From positions 1 to 64,000 of the IMG/VR virus record IMGVR_UViG_3300032214_000867: 64,000 bases of DNA; one strand, given 5' to 3'. This document shows positions 32,497 through 42,043 of this stretch, piece after piece. This stretch comes from a virus. Both the position numbers and the translations under genes were made by a program. The notes below the pieces were generated by a model. The model did no database searches, was not told where the DNA came from, and worked only from the letters and a program-made list of their open reading frames with translations. Within the stretch, counting starts at the first letter, position 1, and every line of letters begins with the position of its first letter.

Positions 32497-33221
32497 AAAA
32501 AGATTTAATAAAAAAAATAATAGAAATTGCGTATATTAAAAGAGAGGGACATATTGCCAGTTCTCTTTCCATACTAGATGTATTGATGGTTTTATATTCT
32601 GATTTTATTAATGAAAAAAATAAATTTGTATTATCAAAGGGACATGCATCTCTTGGTTTGTATGTTGTATTAAATTATTTTAACTTGTTAGAAGAAGATA
32701 TTGATACATTTTGCGATTTTAATTCTTCTCTTGGTGGGCATCCTTCAAATAAAGTAAAGAATGTCGAAAGTTCTACTGGTTCTTTGGGGCATGGATTTCC
32801 ATTTGCACTTGGCATGGCAATGGCAAAAAAAATTAAAAATGAAGATGGAAAAATATTTACTATAATCGGTGATGGAGAATCTAATGAAGGAACTATTTGG
32901 GAAACTGCTTTATTAGCATCTCATCACAAATTGGATAATTTTTGTTGCATTCTTGATCATAATCATTCAACTAATAGAGCTTTGGGTATTGGAAATATGC
33001 TTGAAAAATTTAAATCTTTTGGGTGGGATGTTTCCGAAGTTGATGGGCATAATCAAATAGAATTAAAAGAAGTTTTATCTAAAAACTTTGATCGTCCTCA
33101 TTTTGTTCTGGCAAATACTGTCAAAGGAAAGGGATGTAAAATTATGGAAAGTAATCCAGAATGGCATCATAAATTTCCAACAGAGGAAGAATATTCTAAA
33201 ATATTACATGAAATATTTTAG
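32493..33221 (+). CDS. Transketolase-like subunit, N-terminal (ThDP-binding) half
   Basis: 242 residues. The ThDP/Mg motif GDGESNEGTIWETALLASH sits at about 126-144, with FVLSKGHAS and GSLGHGFPFALGMAMA earlier; these are transketolase N-terminal signatures. Standard transketolase is one chain of about 650 residues; here the two halves are separate genes, separated by a methyltransferase gene. Split transketolases occur in sugar-modification clusters. ATGA overlap with GT11. Confidence 0.88.
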   Translation: MKKDLIKKIIEIAYIKREGHIASSLSILDVLMVLYSDFINEKNKFVLSKGHASLGLYVVLNYFNLLEEDIDTFCDFNSSLGGHPSNKVKNVESSTGSLGHGFPFALGMAMAKKIKNEDGKIFTIIGDGESNEGTIWETALLASHHKLDNFCCILDHNHSTNRALGIGNMLEKFKSFGWDVSEVDGHNQIELKEVLSKNFDRPHFVLANTVKGKGCKIMESNPEWHHKFPTEEEYSKILHEIF

Positions 33222-33249
33222 AATATATAATAAGAACTATTTTTTTTTT

Positions 33250-33999
33250 ATGAAATATAATCACGAGACTCCAATTTGTAATTCTAATATGTCCAAAATT
33301 TTGGATTATTGTAAAGATGTTAAATGCGTTTTTGAAATAGGTGCATATGATGGAGTTGATATAGAAGAAATAAAAGGATTATTTGGAGAGGAATGTCACA
33401 TACATGCATTTGAACCAGATTTTGAATCTTTTCCAATATTAGAAGAATACTATAAATCTGATACTGTTTTTTGTAATAATATAGCATTATCTAATTTTAT
33501 TGGGGAAACTAAATTTGTAAAATGTTACGATCCTGATCTTGTAGACCCAGATACTAATGAATTACGTAGAAATAGACAACATCCGGCAGATTTGTGGTAT
33601 AAAACAATTCAATCTTTACGTTATAATAATGTAAAATTATTGAATGAAAGCGGTCTTAGACCAGGAACTAAAATAATTCATAAAGAATATCCAGTTTCGG
33701 TAACTACAATTGATGAATATTGTAAGGTTAATAATTTAAAACCTGATGTTTTGCTTTTAGATACGCAAGGAAGTGAGTATGAGATCCTTGAGGGTGCTAA
33801 ATCTATACTGAATAGTGTTCAAGCAATATCTACCGAATGGTCGGCAATAGAATTGTATGAAGACCAAAAATTACTTTCTGATATTGAAAATATTTTAGGA
33901 GAATATGGATTTAGATTAGTTGAAAAGGTAGATTTGTGGTGTTTGCCTGGCAATGTATATACTCCAATTCATGGAGATGCTATTTTTGCAAAAGTTTAA
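33250..33999 (+). CDS. FkbM-family methyltransferase
   Basis: 249 residues. VFEIGAYDGVDIEEIKGLF is SAM motif I, CHIHAFEPDFESFPIL motif II, and PDVLLLDTQGSEYEILEGAKSIL the FkbM signature. Likely O-methylates a sugar. The ATG at 33250 is chosen; upstream in-frame codons overlap the transketolase gene. It separates the two transketolase genes, perhaps a later insertion. Confidence 0.88.
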   Translation: MKYNHETPICNSNMSKILDYCKDVKCVFEIGAYDGVDIEEIKGLFGEECHIHAFEPDFESFPILEEYYKSDTVFCNNIALSNFIGETKFVKCYDPDLVDPDTNELRRNRQHPADLWYKTIQSLRYNNVKLLNESGLRPGTKIIHKEYPVSVTTIDEYCKVNNLKPDVLLLDTQGSEYEILEGAKSILNSVQAISTEWSAIELYEDQKLLSDIENILGEYGFRLVEKVDLWCLPGNVYTPIHGDAIFAKV

Positions 34000-34036
34000 T
34001 TAATTTAAAAAAATTACAAAAATTTGAATTGAAAAA

Positions 34037-34909
34037 ATGAGAAAACAATTTGTAAAAACTTTAAAAAATATTCTTTATAATGATGAAAGAACAGTTCTTT
34101 TATTGGGTGATATTGGTGTATATGGATTTAGGGATGAATTGAGAGATATACCTAATAGAGCATATAATATTGGAATTTTAGAACAAAGTACAGTAAGTAT
34201 GGCATCTGGAATGTCTCATTCTGGATTGATTCCTTTTATTCATACTATTGCTCCATTTATGGTTGAGAGAGCATTTGAACAAATAAAGGATGATTTTGGT
34301 TATCAAAATTTAAATGGAAACTTCGTAAGTATTGGTAATTCTTATGATTTTTCTGCTTTAGGATGCACTCACCATTGTCCAGGGGATGTTCAAATTTTAA
34401 TGAGCATTCCTAATATTAAAATTTTTACACCAGGAACAAGTTCAGAATTGAATTATTTAATGAATAAAAATTATGATAAAGGTGTGAATTATTATAGACT
34501 GAGTGAATATGAAAATGATGTTTCTTATGAAACTGATAAAATTTCTGTAATTAAAACAGGATCTAAAGCTACTGTTTTATGTTTTGGTAATAAATTAAAT
34601 GAAACTATAGAAGCATGTAAGGATATTGATGTAACTTTATTATATTCTAATACTGTAACTCCATTTGATGAGCAGACTTTAAAAAACAATTTCAATAAAA
34701 ATATTATAGTTGTTCAACCTTTCTATGTTGGATCTGTTGATAGTTTAATTTCTAAAGTTTTTCAGGATCAGTATTATAGGATATATAATATAGGAATTCC
34801 CAAACAATTCCTAACCAAATATGGATCTAAAAATGAACAAGACATTTATCTTGGATTAGATACTGAAGGAATTTTTAATCAAATAAAAAATATTTTGGGG
34901 AACATTTAA
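34037..34909 (+). CDS. Transketolase-like subunit, C-terminal (pyrimidine-binding) half
   Basis: 290 residues. VLLLGDIGVYGF and AYNIGILEQSTVSMASGMS, whose Glu (E49) should contact the ThDP aminopyrimidine, then PFIHTIAPFMVERAFEQIK and a C-terminal transketolase-type domain (ATVLCFGNKLNETIEAC). It pairs with the gene at 32493. The substrate is not readable from sequence. Confidence 0.88.
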   Translation: MRKQFVKTLKNILYNDERTVLLLGDIGVYGFRDELRDIPNRAYNIGILEQSTVSMASGMSHSGLIPFIHTIAPFMVERAFEQIKDDFGYQNLNGNFVSIGNSYDFSALGCTHHCPGDVQILMSIPNIKIFTPGTSSELNYLMNKNYDKGVNYYRLSEYENDVSYETDKISVIKTGSKATVLCFGNKLNETIEACKDIDVTLLYSNTVTPFDEQTLKNNFNKNIIVVQPFYVGSVDSLISKVFQDQYYRIYNIGIPKQFLTKYGSKNEQDIYLGLDTEGIFNQIKNILGNI

Positions 34910-34911
34910 GT

Positions 34912-35952
34912 ATGATAGATTTAATTTTTGATAATGCACAAAAAAATGTTGATGTTATAGATTTTTCTAAATTAGATAATAAGAGAATTTTATTGACTGG
35001 ATGTAGTGGTTTAATAGGAATTCATTTACTTTCTACATTAAAATTGTTGAAAAGTAAGTATAATATTGATATATATTGCTTGGTTCATGATACTCCAGAA
35101 CCTCCATTTGACGTATTATTTAAAGATTGTTTTGTGGTAAAGGGTGATCTTGTTAAATCTGATAGTGTAGATTATCTTTTAAATATATTTTCAGAAAATC
35201 AAGTTGGTGTTGATTATATTATACATGCTGCAGGATATGCCCAACCAAAGAAGTTTACTGGGGATAAATTAAACACTATTCTTTTGAATACCAAAACAAC
35301 TTCAGATTTGTTCAGGTTATTAAATCCTGGTGGGTCTTTTTTATTTTTGAGTTCAAGCGAACTTTACAGTGGTTTAGATATTGAAAATATTAGTGAAGAT
35401 TTAATAGGAAATACAACTCCAGATCATCCTAGGTCTTGCTATATTGATTCCAAAAGGTGTGGTGAATCAATAGTTCACTCTTTTAAGGAAAAGGGATTCG
35501 ATACAAAAATTGCACGAGTAAGTCTTACTTATGGTCCAGGAACTAAAAAAAATGATTGTAGAGTTATGTCTGATTTTGTAACAAAAGCTCTACAAAATGG
35601 TATAATAAGTTTAATAGATGATGGTCAATCTATTAGAACCTATTGTTATATTTCAGATACCACAGAAATGTTATGGAATATTTTATTGCATGGTAAGCAA
35701 ATTGTATATAATGTTTCCGGAACTTCTAAAGTTTCTATTTTAGAAATGGCAAATAAGATTGGAAAAATATTAGATGCCAAAGTATCTTGCCCCGAAGACA
35801 ATAAAAATTCTCTTCAAGGTAATCCTAAAGTAGTTAATTTAAGTTTAGAAAAATATATAATTGAATTTAATAAAACAGAATTTATTCCTATTGATTATGG
35901 AATAGAAAAAACAGTTGAATGGATTAAATCACTTTATTCAGAGGAATTTTAA
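34912..35952 (+). CDS. NAD(P)-dependent sugar epimerase/dehydratase (extended SDR)
   Basis: 346 residues. RILLTGCSGLIGIHLLSTL is the nucleotide-binding motif; FLSSSELYSG and the catalytic CYIDSKRCGE (YxxxK) follow, then ARVSLTYGPGT and DDGQSIRTYCYISDT. Only 2 bases separate it from the transketolase gene, so it may reduce or epimerise that enzyme's product (inference). Confidence 0.88.
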   Translation: MIDLIFDNAQKNVDVIDFSKLDNKRILLTGCSGLIGIHLLSTLKLLKSKYNIDIYCLVHDTPEPPFDVLFKDCFVVKGDLVKSDSVDYLLNIFSENQVGVDYIIHAAGYAQPKKFTGDKLNTILLNTKTTSDLFRLLNPGGSFLFLSSSELYSGLDIENISEDLIGNTTPDHPRSCYIDSKRCGESIVHSFKEKGFDTKIARVSLTYGPGTKKNDCRVMSDFVTKALQNGIISLIDDGQSIRTYCYISDTTEMLWNILLHGKQIVYNVSGTSKVSILEMANKIGKILDAKVSCPEDNKNSLQGNPKVVNLSLEKYIIEFNKTEFIPIDYGIEKTVEWIKSLYSEEF

Positions 35953-36843
35953 ATGTTACTTTCTATATTGGTGCCTGGAAAAAATGATAATTTTAGAAAA
36001 AGTAATTCTAAAGTTTTAAAATTTAATTTGGAGCAAACAATACATAACATCAAAGATTTGGGTGTTGATGACGTAGAGTTAGTTTTGTGTGACTGGGGAT
36101 CCCCGAAAGAAAAAAGGATAGTAGATGATATTGTTAAAACAAAACATATTAATTTTAAATGTGTATATGTGTCTCCGGAAATAGCACAAAAATATAATGG
36201 GGAATGGAATTATTCTATTGTTCACCCAATCAATACTGCATTCAGACACTCAACAGGTAAGTATGTTATTTTTTGGGATTCTGATTGTTTTCATACGTTG
36301 GAAGATTTCAAAAAACTTTATGAGTTTGTTCAAAATATGGACAAAACTAATGATCTAAAGTTTTACTGGGGATCTAGGCATCATCTTCCGTATAGTAATT
36401 ACTCAAACTTTGATAGACCAAAAGAACTTGAAAATTATTTAATTAATAATTTAAGTAATTTAAAGTTTAATATTGAAGGAACTGAAATGTATAATACTGG
36501 AAATATTCCAGGAATGGAAATGGGTGGATTTTACGGAAATGGAATTTCTATGTTAATGAATAGAATGTTATGGGAAAGTAGTACTGGGTGGTTTGAAGAA
36601 CTTCCATATTGGGGATTTCAAGATGTTGAATTCCACAATAGACTGTTGCAAAGGTATAAGCATGGAGGAGATCTTGCCAAGTTTGGAATTAATTTTTATC
36701 ATTTATTACCTAATGATAATCATATGGATTTTAATAACGATAAGCATCCAAATATGAAGATGAATAAACATCATGGGTCTGAAAAATTTGAAGCCAATCC
36801 TCCTAGTTGGGGTCTTTCTAATGAAATGTTAGAGGTTATTTGA
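35953..36843 (+). CDS. Glycosyltransferase, family 2-like
   Basis: 296 residues. LSILVPGKNDNFRKSN start, VELVLCDWGSPKEK, a DSD metal-binding motif in YVIFWDSDCFHT and a downstream PYWGFQDVEFHNRLLQRY (the ED-like acceptor region of GT-A enzymes). Donor and acceptor unknown. Starts directly at the preceding stop. Confidence 0.82.
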   Translation: MLLSILVPGKNDNFRKSNSKVLKFNLEQTIHNIKDLGVDDVELVLCDWGSPKEKRIVDDIVKTKHINFKCVYVSPEIAQKYNGEWNYSIVHPINTAFRHSTGKYVIFWDSDCFHTLEDFKKLYEFVQNMDKTNDLKFYWGSRHHLPYSNYSNFDRPKELENYLINNLSNLKFNIEGTEMYNTGNIPGMEMGGFYGNGISMLMNRMLWESSTGWFEELPYWGFQDVEFHNRLLQRYKHGGDLAKFGINFYHLLPNDNHMDFNNDKHPNMKMNKHHGSEKFEANPPSWGLSNEMLEVI

Positions 36844-36847
36844 TATA

Positions 36848-37732
36848 ATGATCCGCATAGTAGATGTTCCAGATTCATTTCTTCCAAAAATGCCAATAGA
36901 ATATCCTCCACATCAAGGATCTAATCCTATGATTGAAGAAAGAGCATATTCTTTTTTTGCAACTAAACTGGAAATTCAATCCGAATACATTTATATTCCA
37001 ATTCACTGGACTTCTTGGCACATTAATCCTGGTGGTGAGTTTGGAAAAAATACACAACCTTTGATTAATTTTTGTCAAGAATTAATTCAAAAGCATCCTA
37101 ATGAAAAATTTTTCACTATTGTTCAATATGACGGTGGAACTTTAATTCCTATTGATAATTGTAAGATATTTGCCTCTTCTGGAAATTTTCTTTCTCCCCT
37201 AGGAAAAAATTCAGTTTATGAACCTATTCCATTATTATGCAATCCTCATGATGGAATTCCAAAAGAAGTTAGAGAATATAAGGTTGGATACGTTGGAAAG
37301 GACACTCATCCGATTAGATTTAAAATGAATCAGATTTTATCCAATTTTTCCGGATATAATATTATTGCAAATAATGAATATAATAAAACTGAGGTTTTTC
37401 GTGATGTTTTATATAATTCAGTATTTGCACTTGCTCCAAGAGGGTTTGGACCTGCTTCATTTAGAATGTATGAAGCAATTCAAATGCAGTGTATTCCCAT
37501 TTATATTAGTGATGAGTTTTGGTTGCCTTTTGTTCAAGATATTGAATGGAGTAAAATGAGTTTATTGATTAAAGAAGAGGAAATTGAAACTATTCCCGAG
37601 AAAGTAGATACTTTATTAGAGAGTGGAGAATATCAAAATATGATTGATTATGGACAAGAAATTTATGAAAAATATTTGTCTTTTGATGGGTGTTTAAATA
37701 CTATAGCGCAAAAAATATCAAATTATGATTGA
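36848..37732 (+). CDS. Exostosin-like glycosyltransferase (GT47 type)
   Basis: 294 residues. The C-terminal VFALAPRGFGPASFRMYEAIQMQCIPIYISDEFWLPF is the exostosin/GT47 signature (RG.GP...R.YEA...G.iPVi..d.w.LPF). The N-terminal half has the GT-B Rossmann-like strands. Donor unknown. Overlaps the next gene by 8 bases. Confidence 0.85.
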   Translation: MIRIVDVPDSFLPKMPIEYPPHQGSNPMIEERAYSFFATKLEIQSEYIYIPIHWTSWHINPGGEFGKNTQPLINFCQELIQKHPNEKFFTIVQYDGGTLIPIDNCKIFASSGNFLSPLGKNSVYEPIPLLCNPHDGIPKEVREYKVGYVGKDTHPIRFKMNQILSNFSGYNIIANNEYNKTEVFRDVLYNSVFALAPRGFGPASFRMYEAIQMQCIPIYISDEFWLPFVQDIEWSKMSLLIKEEEIETIPEKVDTLLESGEYQNMIDYGQEIYEKYLSFDGCLNTIAQKISNYD

Positions 37733-38471
37733 TAAAATTTCTTTAGCCATTCCATTTTATAATACCTCTAAATATTTTTTAGAATGTATTAAATACTCTA
37801 TTGATGATGATTTTGTATCTGAAATAGTAGTAAATGATGATCAGTCTAATGAAGAAGAATGGAATAATCTTAACACTATTGTTTCTGAATTAAATAATCC
37901 TAAAATAAAATTATACAGAAATCCTATAAATCTTGGCGGATTTAAAAATAAGTATAAAACTGTCAAGAAAACAACTTCAAATTGGGTTTATCTTCTAGAC
38001 AGTGATAATTATTTGGATATTACTACTTTAAATTTAATTAAAGATATTGAAAATCCAGATGAGAATATTTGTTATTGTCCACAAATAATGGTAATGTTCA
38101 ATGATGATGGTGAAATTCTACGAGAAGTTAATTTTGATTATCCTTATGATAATATAGGTTTTTCCGAGTCAAAAAAATCTATGGGAGATGTAAATTTTCC
38201 TATGTTTTTAAACACTGGTAATTATATTTTTGATAGGGAAAATTATCTTTCTAGAATGTATGACCTTTATACTAGACAAGAAGATCCTTTATCTTGTGAT
38301 TGTATCGCTTTTCAATATAATTGGATGTTGGTAGGTGGATACACAAAAATAGTTTCTAATTTAAAATACTATCATAGATTAAGAAATAATAGTTATTGGA
38401 TGACTTGTGGACATAATTCTGATATTAAAGCTTCTTATTATATAAATTTATTTAATTCTGTTAAAAATTAA
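37725..38471 (+). CDS. Glycosyltransferase family 2
   Basis: 248 residues. ISLAIPFYNTSKYFLECI start, EIVVNDDQSNEEEWN, NLGGFKNKYKTVKKTTSNWVYLLDSDNYL with the DSD motif: classical GT2 fold A. Donor and acceptor unknown. Confidence 0.88.
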   Translation: MIDKISLAIPFYNTSKYFLECIKYSIDDDFVSEIVVNDDQSNEEEWNNLNTIVSELNNPKIKLYRNPINLGGFKNKYKTVKKTTSNWVYLLDSDNYLDITTLNLIKDIENPDENICYCPQIMVMFNDDGEILREVNFDYPYDNIGFSESKKSMGDVNFPMFLNTGNYIFDRENYLSRMYDLYTRQEDPLSCDCIAFQYNWMLVGGYTKIVSNLKYYHRLRNNSYWMTCGHNSDIKASYYINLFNSVKN

Positions 38472-38481
38472 TTACGAAATT

Positions 38482-39270
38482 ATGGAAAATATAAAAAACA
38501 CTATTTTAAATTTTTTGGATTATAATTGGAATGGATCTTGGAAAGAACTAGAAAAATTTGCTGCATTAAAACAAGGTAAGGGGTGGGGATCTGGAACGAT
38601 TGTTGAAGAGGTTGATAATTGTATTTCTTTGTTAAATGATGATCCAAAAATTGTATTGGATATTGGAAGCAATATTGGTCTTTATACACAAGAACTACTT
38701 AAAAGATATCCTGATGCAATTTATTTTTTATTTGAACCATCTGATTATAATATAAACATTCTATCTAATAAATTTTATTCTTGTGATAATGTTTATTGTA
38801 GTTCATACGCATTATCTGATAAAACTACAACAGATGCTTTGTATTCTGACAAACCTGGATCTGGTTTAGCTTCTTTGACAAAGAGAAGATTGAATCATTT
38901 TAATATTGATATGGATTTTGTTCAAAATGTCAAAACAATACGATTTGATGAATTTTTAAAATTGGATGATATTCCAAAAATTCCAGAAATTATTGATTAT
39001 GTGAAAATGGATGTTGAAGGACACGAACTTTCTGTACTAAATGGATTTGGAAATCTAATTGAAAAAATTAAATTAATTCAATTTGAATTTGGCGGTTGTA
39101 ATATAGATACTAAAACTTATTTTCAAGATTTTTGGTATTTCTTTAAAAGTTTTGATTTTTCAATGTATATTATAACTTTTGATGGTCCTCAAAAAATAAA
39201 TCAATATGAAGAATCTTTTGAATTCTTTTCTACTACAAATTATATTGCTTTGAATAATAAATTAAAATAA
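38482..39270 (+). CDS. FkbM-family methyltransferase
   Basis: 262 residues. IVLDIGSNIGLYTQELLKRYPDAIYFLFEPSDYNINIL (SAM motifs I and II), IIDYVKMDVEGHELSVLNGF (FkbM hallmark). Second FkbM enzyme of the cluster, suggesting more than one methylated sugar. Shares its last base with the next start (TAATG). Confidence 0.9.
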   Translation: MENIKNTILNFLDYNWNGSWKELEKFAALKQGKGWGSGTIVEEVDNCISLLNDDPKIVLDIGSNIGLYTQELLKRYPDAIYFLFEPSDYNINILSNKFYSCDNVYCSSYALSDKTTTDALYSDKPGSGLASLTKRRLNHFNIDMDFVQNVKTIRFDEFLKLDDIPKIPEIIDYVKMDVEGHELSVLNGFGNLIEKIKLIQFEFGGCNIDTKTYFQDFWYFFKSFDFSMYIITFDGPQKINQYEESFEFFSTTNYIALNNKLK

Positions 39271-39959
39271 TGAAAATCTGTATTTTAACAATCGCTACAA
39301 ATAAGTATCTTCAATTTGTTGAAGAACTTTACGACTCTATTGAGAAGAATTTTCTTAATGGGCATGAGATTAGTTGTCTTTTGTTTACTGACCATGAAGT
39401 AGAAACATCAGACAACGTAAGAGTTCACTATATTGATCATGAACCTTGGCCTATGCCAACTTTAAAGCGTTATAATTATTTTGTTAAGGAGAAAGAATTC
39501 ATTCTTCAGCACGATTATTGTTTCTATTTTGATGCCGATATGAGAGTTGATAATTTGGTTGGTGATGAAGTTTTAAGTGATCTGGTCGGAACTCAACACC
39601 CGTATCAATCTTTTCATTCTATTGAGAAAATGTCTTATGATAGAAATCCAAAGTCTTTAGCATATGTTCCTTTGGGTGAAGGTAAAAATTATTATGCTGG
39701 TGGATTTAATGGTGGATCTACCAAATCTTTTATTGAAATGTCTGAAGTGATTGCTGATAGAGTTAATAAAGATTTGGAAAAAGATGTAATCGCTTTATGG
39801 CATGATGAAAGTCATATGAACCGATATATGATCGATAATCCTCCTACATTATCATTAACACCATCTTATTGTTTTGCTGAAGAATTTTATGGGACTGATT
39901 ATCCACATGAACCCAAGATTATTGCTTTGAGGAGAAATAAAGATGAACTTAGATCTTAG
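39270..39959 (+). CDS. Glycosyltransferase family 6 (ABO blood-group-like)
   Basis: 229 residues. YYAGGFNGGSTKSFIEMSEV and IALWHDESHMNRYM followed by PTLSLTPSYCFAEEF are GT6 hallmarks, shared with the human A/B transferases (YYxGgFxGGs; WHDESHLNkYl). DAD in YCFYFDADMRV gives a DxD metal site. The family adds alpha-1,3-Gal or GalNAc, usually next to a fucose, which fits the two GT11 genes upstream. Start overlaps the preceding stop. Confidence 0.9.
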   Translation: MKICILTIATNKYLQFVEELYDSIEKNFLNGHEISCLLFTDHEVETSDNVRVHYIDHEPWPMPTLKRYNYFVKEKEFILQHDYCFYFDADMRVDNLVGDEVLSDLVGTQHPYQSFHSIEKMSYDRNPKSLAYVPLGEGKNYYAGGFNGGSTKSFIEMSEVIADRVNKDLEKDVIALWHDESHMNRYMIDNPPTLSLTPSYCFAEEFYGTDYPHEPKIIALRRNKDELRS

Positions 39960-40596
39960 GGAAATACCTTTCTATTACATTAATCTTGAAAATGCAGTAG
40001 AAAGAAAAGAAAAAACAGAAAATCATTTAAAAGCACTTGGTATCAAAAGTATTAATAGGATTAATGCTGTTCCTCATAGTAATGGATTTGCTGGATGTGC
40101 CAGAACCGTAAGTGATTTTTTACATCAGATTACAGAGGGACCTTTTGTTTTAATTGAAGATGATATTGATGTTAAAAGGTGGGATCCGATTATAGAAGTT
40201 CCAGATGATGCCGATGCTCTTTATCTTGGTATTTCTGGATGGGGAAGAATGAATGGACACTCTGGTCCATTTGTTCAGTGGGAGCAAGTTGATGATAATC
40301 TTCTTCGCGTTTATAATATGTTAAGTGGACATGCAATTGTATATCTTTCTGGAGAATGGGTTGAGATGGCAAGGCGTTGCTGTCATCATGCTGGATATGT
40401 GATTGAAAGTTATTATGATGTTCAGATTGCGGAAGTTCAAAGATTTTTTAACATTTATGCTTTAGATGATCCATACTTTTATCAGACCAGTTCTGATGGA
40501 AATCAAAAAGTAACATATGAAAAACTTTCTACTCAACAATCATTAGAGTGTTTATCATACATTCCACAACTGTTTTTACCAGAAAGAATTAACTGA
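39943..40596 (+). CDS. Glycosyltransferase family 25-like
   Basis: 217 residues. PFYYINLENAVERKEKTENHLKALGI (GT25 start), CARTVSDFL and FVLIEDDIDVKRWD (EDD motif). GT25 enzymes add galactose or related sugars in LPS. Overlaps both neighbours. Confidence 0.8.
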   Translation: MNLDLREIPFYYINLENAVERKEKTENHLKALGIKSINRINAVPHSNGFAGCARTVSDFLHQITEGPFVLIEDDIDVKRWDPIIEVPDDADALYLGISGWGRMNGHSGPFVQWEQVDDNLLRVYNMLSGHAIVYLSGEWVEMARRCCHHAGYVIESYYDVQIAEVQRFFNIYALDDPYFYQTSSDGNQKVTYEKLSTQQSLECLSYIPQLFLPERIN

Positions 40597-41543
40597 TGTA
40601 TATTGCTTCTTGCCCTCTTCGAGTTTCTTTATTTGGAGGATCTACAGATAACCCGTACTTTGTTGAAAAGTATGGGTTTGGTTCCGTAATTAGTTTTAGT
40701 TGCAATCTTAAAACTTATATCAGTCTCCATGAGGATAAGTTGGGATACAATATGCAAGGAAGAAAGTATATTGTAAACTATTCCAAAAGAGAAGAAACTG
40801 AATATATTGGTGATATTAAGAATGAGTTGGTTCGGATTGTTCTAAACTACTTTGGATGTTTTCCTTTAACTGTGAGTATGACTAGTGATGCATATTCGCA
40901 GGGTAGTGGTCTTGCTTCATCATCATCTTATATTATTGCTCTGATTAAGTGTATTTCTATGTTTAAAGACTTGCATTTAACTGATATTGAAATCTGTGAA
41001 CTTGCTCTTCAATTGGAGCAAGAGATGAATCCTTACTGTGGATATCAAGATCCTTATGGATGTGGTATTGGTGGATTTAAAAAGATTGATTTTGAAAAAG
41101 GTGGCATCATTAAATATAATTTCTTATCTACAGATTTGTTCAAGAACTATGATGCCCATTTGGTTTTTACTGGTGTAACAAGAAATTCCAAAAATGTTCT
41201 TCAAGATGTAACTGCAAATATTGATAAGTCTTTGCCTTTGTTAAAAACTGTAGATGATGCTTATGGTGCTTTAAGATCAAAGGATTATATTAAGTTTTTG
41301 GATTTGTTAAATTACGGATGGGAACAGAAAAAGGCAACAAGTTCATTGATTACGGAAAATGAGGAAATAAAGAATATTGATAAAGTTCTTACCGATAGTA
41401 AAGAAGTGATTGCTCATAAACTTTGTGGTGCTGGAAATGGTGGTTTCTTTCTTGTATTCTCGGAACCAGATACCTTGAAAATTCCGTATAAATCAATTAA
41501 AATAGATGTAGAACCAAACGGAGTAGTAGGACATAAATTATGA
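40596..41543 (+). CDS. hddA: GHMP-family sugar kinase (D,D-heptose-7-phosphate kinase-like)
   Basis: 315 residues. CPLRVSLFGGSTDNPYF (GHMP motif 1), SQGSGLASSSSYIIAL (ATP loop), and KLCGAGNGGFFLVFS (motif 3). With gmhA next to it, the natural reading is the kinase that phosphorylates D-glycero-D-manno-heptose 7-phosphate at C-1 (HddA); a fucose-type kinase is the alternative. Overlaps both neighbours by a few bases. Confidence 0.83.
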   Translation: MYIASCPLRVSLFGGSTDNPYFVEKYGFGSVISFSCNLKTYISLHEDKLGYNMQGRKYIVNYSKREETEYIGDIKNELVRIVLNYFGCFPLTVSMTSDAYSQGSGLASSSSYIIALIKCISMFKDLHLTDIEICELALQLEQEMNPYCGYQDPYGCGIGGFKKIDFEKGGIIKYNFLSTDLFKNYDAHLVFTGVTRNSKNVLQDVTANIDKSLPLLKTVDDAYGALRSKDYIKFLDLLNYGWEQKKATSSLITENEEIKNIDKVLTDSKEVIAHKLCGAGNGGFFLVFSEPDTLKIPYKSIKIDVEPNGVVGHKL

Positions 41544-42043
41544 ACCCTTTTACGGAATATATTGATGCTCTTCAATCTGCCCATATGGGTAATGAGTTTG
41601 AAAAATTTCAAGAAGCATTTAGGAAATATCCTAGAATTATTGTTCTAGGAAATGGTGGCAGCAATTCAGTTGCCTCTCATATCTCTCAAGATTATATGAA
41701 GTTTCATGGTAAGAAAGTTTCTATTCTTTCCGATCCTTCTATGCTAACGATGTTAACAAATGACTTTGGATATGAGAATGCATATCAAAAGTTTTTAGAA
41801 TATTATGTTGAAGATAATACTCTTGTGGTAATTATGAGCTCTGGTGGTGAGTCAAAAAATATGCTAAACTGTCTAGAGTGGTGTGAAATTAACAAAGTGA
41901 ATTATGGGGTATTAACTGGATTTAGTCCAGATAATAGTATTCGTACCAGAGCAACGAACGCTCTATGGAACTACTACATAAGTAGTGATGATTATGGTGT
42001 TGTTGAGTGTGTTCATCAAATTTTTCTTCATGGAGTTGTATGA
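41540..42043 (+). CDS. gmhA: Phosphoheptose isomerase-like SIS protein
   Basis: 167 residues. One SIS domain: RIIVLGNGGSNSVASHISQDYMK, VSILSDPSMLTMLTNDFGYENAY, VVIMSSGGESKNML, and C-terminal VVECVHQIFLH. GmhA converts sedoheptulose 7-phosphate to D-glycero-D-manno-heptose 7-phosphate. The substrate could be drawn from the host pentose phosphate pathway, which this phage also targets with talC and gnd. Confidence 0.9.
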   Translation: MNPFTEYIDALQSAHMGNEFEKFQEAFRKYPRIIVLGNGGSNSVASHISQDYMKFHGKKVSILSDPSMLTMLTNDFGYENAYQKFLEYYVEDNTLVVIMSSGGESKNMLNCLEWCEINKVNYGVLTGFSPDNSIRTRATNALWNYYISSDDYGVVECVHQIFLHGVV

